Origin: JBFIHF01 sp964411125
Lineage (GTDB): Bacteria > Myxococcota_A > Bradymonadia > Bradymonadales > Bradymonadaceae
DNA: 64,000 bases
Reading direction: 5' to 3'
Assembly (NCBI GenBank): GCA_964411125.1
Contig: CAYPJU010000001.1
Span: 124,001 to 188,000, forward strand
Within the stretch, counting starts at the first letter, position 1, and the number at the start of each line of letters is the position of its first letter. The translations under genes were made by a program, and so were the position numbers. Shown piece after piece: positions 60,234-64,000 of this stretch. The notes beneath the pieces are model-generated. The model had not been told where the DNA came from. It saw only the letters and a list, made by a program, of their open reading frames with translations, and made no database searches.

Positions 60234-63200
60234 ATGCGGACTCGCGCTCTAAGCCTATCTATCGTCCTGTCGTTCTTGGCGTTTTCCTGTTCGGATGATG
60301 TGTCCGACAAGACGTCGACAGAGCCCACCAAAACTAGCCCGACCAAAGAGAGCCCGGCGCCTGACCAGCTCTCCACCGTGCAGCAGTTCATCTCGGACGG
60401 CGACGAGTTGAACTGCTCGAACGGTGTCGACGAGCCGGGAGGAGACAGCCTGGTCGACTGCAAGGACGCAGACTGCCGGAATGCGCCGAACTGCGAAACC
60501 AAGGACCAGTGCTCGGACCGCATCGACAACGACGGTGACGGGGCTATCGATTGCCAGGACGCCGGCTGCGCAGGACACGGGTTCTGCAAGACCAACAAGT
60601 GCGAGTCGGTCTGCCCGCCCCTGGGCGAAGGTGACATCACCGACACCGACGACGACGGTTGGACCACCTGCCGCATCATCGGCGGCAACGCCGGTTCCCA
60701 GACGGTCTGCGGCGTCGGCGACTGCGATGACAGCGACCCCGACATCCAGGGTGGCCCCGGCTTCGGCTGCGCGGCCAACCCCGAAGCGTGCGACATCTCG
60801 TACTGCATCGTCGTGACCGCCGGTCAGCCTTGCGTCGTCACCCCTTCCTGTGAAGACGGCGAGGACAACGACGGCGACGGGCTCGCGGACGGGGCGGACC
60901 CGGGCTGCGCGCTCTGCGGCGTCGTCTGCGGCGACGGCGACGTCGACCCCGGCGAGACCTGCGACGACGGAAACATCTCCGACGTCGACGACTGCCGAAA
61001 CGATTGCACCGCGGCAACCTGCGGCGACGGCGTCCTGCGCACCGAGGGGACTACCCCCGTCGAGGAATGCGACGACGGAAACCTCGTCAACAACGACGGC
61101 TGCAGCTCGACCTGCACCCTCGAAGGGTGCGGCGACGGCGTCGTCCAGACCGGAGAAGGGTGCGACGACGGAAACACGACGAGCCAGGACGGCTGTAGCG
61201 CGACCTGTGTCGTGGAGAGCTGCGGCGACGGCGTCCTGCAGGACGGTGGTACGCTCCAGGAAGAGTGCGACGACGGAAACACGGACGACAACGACGGATG
61301 CTCGTCGGGCTGTGTCATCGAGTTCTGCGGCGACTCCATCGTGCAGACCAGCGAGCAATGCGACGACGGCAATACGAACAGCAACGACGGTTGTAGCGCC
61401 TTGTGCCGCGACGAATTCTGCGGTGACGGCATCCTCCAGACCGGCGAGCAGTGCGACGATGGCAACATGGCAAGCAACGACGGCTGCAGCGCGACCTGCC
61501 AGACCGAGTTCTGCGGCGACATGGTCAAGCAGGCCGGTGAGCAGTGCGACGACGGCAACAACGTCAACACCGACGCTTGCGTCGCGAACTGCCAGAACGC
61601 CTCCTGCGGCGACAACTTCGTGTGGACCGGACAGGAAGCGTGCGACGACGGCAACTTGATCGATACCGACCTCTGCCGCGCCAACTGCACCGTCGCCGTC
61701 TGTGGGGACGGAGTCGTCCGCACATCCGGGCCCAACCCCGAGGCGTGCGACGACAGCAACACCTCCAGCGACGACGGCTGCGCGAGCAACTGCGTGGTCG
61801 AGCGATGTGGAGACGCTCTGCTCAACAACGGCTCCAACGAGGCGTGCGACGACGGCGACCTGAGCGGCGGCGACGGCTGCTCCAGCACTTGCCAGGAAGA
61901 GACCGGGTGGACCTGCACCGATGTTCGCCTGGCGCTGTCGGTGTGTACGCCGACTTGCGGCGACGGACTGGTCCGCGGCGGCGAGACTTGCGACGACGGC
62001 AACAGAACCGCCGGCGACGGTTGCAGCAGTAACTGCCAGGAAGAGCCTGGCTACGAGTGCGGCGACCTCGAACCGAGCGATTGCGAGCCGATCTGCGGCG
62101 ACGGCCTCATCCGCGCGCCGGAGAACTGTGACGACTCGAACACGACCTCCGGGGACGGTTGCAGCGGAACCTGCGTCGACGAGTTCTGCGGTGACGGCCT
62201 CCTCAACGACGGAAACAACGAAGTTTGCGACGACGGGAACAACACCTCGGGCGACGGATGCAGCGCGACCTGCCAGGAAGAGACTGGCTACGAGTGCACC
62301 GACGTACCGCTCCAGGTCTCCGTGTGTGAGTCGACCTGCGGCGACGGCGTCCGGGCCTCCGACGAGGAGTGCGACGACGCCAACGTCGTCAGCGGCGACG
62401 GGTGTAGCTCCATCTGCGAGGAGGAGACCGGATACCAGTGCGACGAACCCGCGCCTACCCTGCCGAGCGTCTGTACCACGATCTGCCGCGACGGAATCGT
62501 CGCCGGCTTCGAGGAGTGCGACGACGGCAACCCCTTCAGCAACGACGCGTGCACCCCGAACTGCCTCCTCAACGTCTGTGGCGACGGCCTGCGAAACCTC
62601 GCCGCCGAAGAGTGCGACGATGGAGACCTGGATCCGGGTGATGGCTGCGATGCCAACTGCGACATCGAAGACGGATTCACCTGCGACGAAGAAGCTCAGA
62701 ACCTTCCGTCGATCTGCGTCGACACCTGCGGAGACGGAATCATCGACGCCGGCGAGGAGTGCGACGACGGCAACACGTCGGGCGGCGACGGCTGCAACTC
62801 GGCGTGTCAGGAAGAACAGGGGTATGACTGTGTGAGCCAGCCCTCCATCTGCACCACGACCTGCGGAGACGGCCTGGTCGCTCCCGACGTCGAGGCATGC
62901 GACGACGGGAACACCGCCGACGGCGACGGCTGCAGCGCGACCTGCACCCTCGAGCCCGGCTTCGAGTGTGACGAGGCGAGTCCCACCGACTGCGACTCGA
63001 TCTGCGGAGACGGCCTCGTCGTCCTCGGGGAAGAGTGCGACGATCAGAACCTGCAGAGCGGCGACGGCTGTAGCAGCACCTGCACGGTCGAGGACGGCTA
63101 CACGTGCACCGAGGTGCCGCCGACCGCACCCTCGGTCTGCGTTCTCGACCAGGTCTGCGGCGACGGAGTCATCTCCGGCACCGAAGAATGCGACGACGGA

Positions 63201-64000
63201 AACGTCATCGGCGGGGACGGTTGTAGCGGACAGTGCGCGACCGAGGACGGTTTCGACTGCCTCGTCGTACAGGCCTTGCCGCAGTCCGAGTGCAGCGCGA
63301 TCTGCGGTGACAGCCTCATCGTCGCCGGGGAGGAGTGCGACGACGGTAACCTCGAAGACGACGACGATTGCCTCTCGACCTGCCGCCGCGCCACCTGTGG
63401 CGACGGAATCGTGCACGGCACCGACGAAGAGTGTGACGACGGCGACGACAACTCCAACAGCACCCCCGACGCGTGCCGAGCCGATTGCACGGCAGCCACC
63501 TGTGGAGACGGCATCGTCGACTCCGGTGAGGGATGCGACGAAGGAGCGAACAACAGCGATACCGACCCGAACGCGACCTGCCGTACCACTTGCCGACTCG
63601 CGAGCTGCGGTAACGGCACGCTCGACGCCGGCGAGGAATGCGACGACGGCGACGCCAACAACTCCGACACCGAGCCCGACGCCTGCCGCAGCTCCTGCAC
63701 GCTTCCCTTCTGCGGTGACGAAGTCGTCGACTCGACCGAAGAGTGCGACACCGGTAGCGACCGCTCCGACACCGACCCGGACGCTTGCCGACTCGCCTGC
63801 GTCTCGCCGTCCTGTGGCGATGGAGTCGTCGACGGAGGCGAAGCGTGTGACGACGGAGCGTTCAACTCCAACGAACCGGACGCTGCCTGTACGACCAGTT
63901 GCTCGCTCTCGCCCACATGCGGAGACGGAACGGTCGACGAAGGCGAGGAGTGCGACGACGGCGACGACAACGACGACGACGCACCCAACGCGTGCCGCAC
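60234..64000 (+). CDS. Giant DUF4215-repeat lipoprotein (3' end missing)
   Basis: The reading frame from ATG 60234 stays open to the window end, so at least 1255 codons belong to it and the C-terminus is lacking. The N-terminus has lipobox FLAFSC, then a Thr/Ser/Pro linker and a few EGF/calcium-like segments (DRIDNDGDGAIDCQDAGC, DGEDNDGDGLADGADPGC). From about residue 225 on it is made of some 27 DUF4215 modules, CGDGxxxxGExCDDGNxxxxDGCsxxC. Long gaps occur in some (GYECTDVPLQVSVCEST). The protein is probably a very large, disulphide-rich, surface-exposed adhesin-like or structural lipoprotein. Copies near the end differ more (CDTGSDRSDTDPDACRL). Confidence 0.88.
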   Translation, partial: MRTRALSLSIVLSFLAFSCSDDVSDKTSTEPTKTSPTKESPAPDQLSTVQQFISDGDELNCSNGVDEPGGDSLVDCKDADCRNAPNCETKDQCSDRIDNDGDGAIDCQDAGCAGHGFCKTNKCESVCPPLGEGDITDTDDDGWTTCRIIGGNAGSQTVCGVGDCDDSDPDIQGGPGFGCAANPEACDISYCIVVTAGQPCVVTPSCEDGEDNDGDGLADGADPGCALCGVVCGDGDVDPGETCDDGNISDVDDCRNDCTAATCGDGVLRTEGTTPVEECDDGNLVNNDGCSSTCTLEGCGDGVVQTGEGCDDGNTTSQDGCSATCVVESCGDGVLQDGGTLQEECDDGNTDDNDGCSSGCVIEFCGDSIVQTSEQCDDGNTNSNDGCSALCRDEFCGDGILQTGEQCDDGNMASNDGCSATCQTEFCGDMVKQAGEQCDDGNNVNTDACVANCQNASCGDNFVWTGQEACDDGNLIDTDLCRANCTVAVCGDGVVRTSGPNPEACDDSNTSSDDGCASNCVVERCGDALLNNGSNEACDDGDLSGGDGCSSTCQEETGWTCTDVRLALSVCTPTCGDGLVRGGETCDDGNRTAGDGCSSNCQEEPGYECGDLEPSDCEPICGDGLIRAPENCDDSNTTSGDGCSGTCVDEFCGDGLLNDGNNEVCDDGNNTSGDGCSATCQEETGYECTDVPLQVSVCESTCGDGVRASDEECDDANVVSGDGCSSICEEETGYQCDEPAPTLPSVCTTICRDGIVAGFEECDDGNPFSNDACTPNCLLNVCGDGLRNLAAEECDDGDLDPGDGCDANCDIEDGFTCDEEAQNLPSICVDTCGDGIIDAGEECDDGNTSGGDGCNSACQEEQGYDCVSQPSICTTTCGDGLVAPDVEACDDGNTADGDGCSATCTLEPGFECDEASPTDCDSICGDGLVVLGEECDDQNLQSGDGCSSTCTVEDGYTCTEVPPTAPSVCVLDQVCGDGVISGTEECDDGNVIGGDGCSGQCATEDGFDCLVVQALPQSECSAICGDSLIVAGEECDDGNLEDDDDCLSTCRRATCGDGIVHGTDEECDDGDDNSNSTPDACRADCTAATCGDGIVDSGEGCDEGANNSDTDPNATCRTTCRLASCGNGTLDAGEECDDGDANNSDTEPDACRSSCTLPFCGDEVVDSTEECDTGSDRSDTDPDACRLACVSPSCGDGVVDGGEACDDGAFNSNEPDAACTTSCSLSPTCGDGTVDEGEECDDGDDNDDDAPNACR

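Noticed and set aside
60255..63416. A 1053-codon open frame on the minus strand opposite the DUF4215 gene
   Set aside because: The plus-strand frame from 60234 shows a clear Cys-repeat protein. The minus frame is open only because GAC/GTC-rich codons rarely give stops on the opposite strand; its product is a low-complexity Val/Ala/Asp string.

Overview
The window is a GC-rich (mostly well above 60% GC by eye) stretch of a Gram-negative, outer-membrane-bearing bacterium. The gene content points to Myxococcota (deltaproteobacterial myxobacteria and relatives): eukaryote-like Ser/Thr kinases fused to ATPase and TPR regions, very many lipoproteins, an AgmX/PglI-type protein, PEGA and SEL1 proteins, a GlnRS with a GatB/YqeY tail, and huge Cys-rich DUF4215-repeat lipoproteins. 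The phylum is an inference from content; no rRNA or tRNA gene was seen. A run of exactly 100 Ns at 2898-2997 shows a draft scaffold.

Layout. 1-3460: a 53-bp-arm imperfect palindrome, an array of sixteen 7-bp units, a small EF-hand-like protein, an outer-membrane protein coupled to an EEP-phosphatase lipoprotein, and then about 760 bp of G-rich degenerate repeat that turns into its own inverse complement and contains the assembly gap. 3460-14330 (+): an outer-membrane barrel with terminator, mutS coupled to a series of lipoproteins, an FtsB/DivIC-like protein with an ExbD/TolR-like tail, a membrane GAF-GAF-GGDEF diguanylate cyclase and a pentapeptide-repeat lipoprotein. 14337-16680 (-): a transmembrane Ser/Thr kinase and a small CDKN3-type phosphatase. 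16910-25636 (+): a PhyH dioxygenase, a PQQ-type sugar dehydrogenase, then two lipoproteins and a kinase-ATPase-TPR giant. 25700-30708 (-): AgmX/PglI-like protein plus lipoprotein, and a threonine aldolase coupled to a PLD-PHP chimeric lipoprotein. 30985-36180 (mixed): small helical protein with upstream dyads, outer-membrane protein, TauE permease, His-rich MORN-like protein, a possible caspase-fold protein, and membrane proteins. 36183-46225 (-): SEL1 lipoprotein, PEGA membrane protein, cyclase, WGR-like protein, a second kinase-ATPase-TPR giant and glnS. 46350-58105: small envelope proteins, lgt, a threonine dehydratase-like enzyme, a secreted SNase-like protein, a TPR-like membrane protein, a full-length Lhr helicase, and a DprE1/DprE2-like pair. 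58224-64000 (+): two Cys-rich repeat lipoproteins, the second running off the window.

Themes. At least eleven proteins carry a lipobox, and the window encodes Lgt, which lipidates them. Signalling is rich: three Ser/Thr kinases, a phosphatase beside one of them, and a c-di-GMP synthase. Translational coupling by ATGA, TGATG or TTGA overlaps is frequent and helps fix several TTG starts. I see no phage, insertion sequence, CRISPR array or recognisable defence island. The most unusual items are the large non-coding inverted and heptameric repeats, the FtsB-ExbD-like and PLD-PHP chimeras, the DprE1/E2 pair outside Actinobacteria with an Ala at the site of the benzothiazinone-reactive Cys, and the kinase-ATPase-TPR paralogues with a shared linker.
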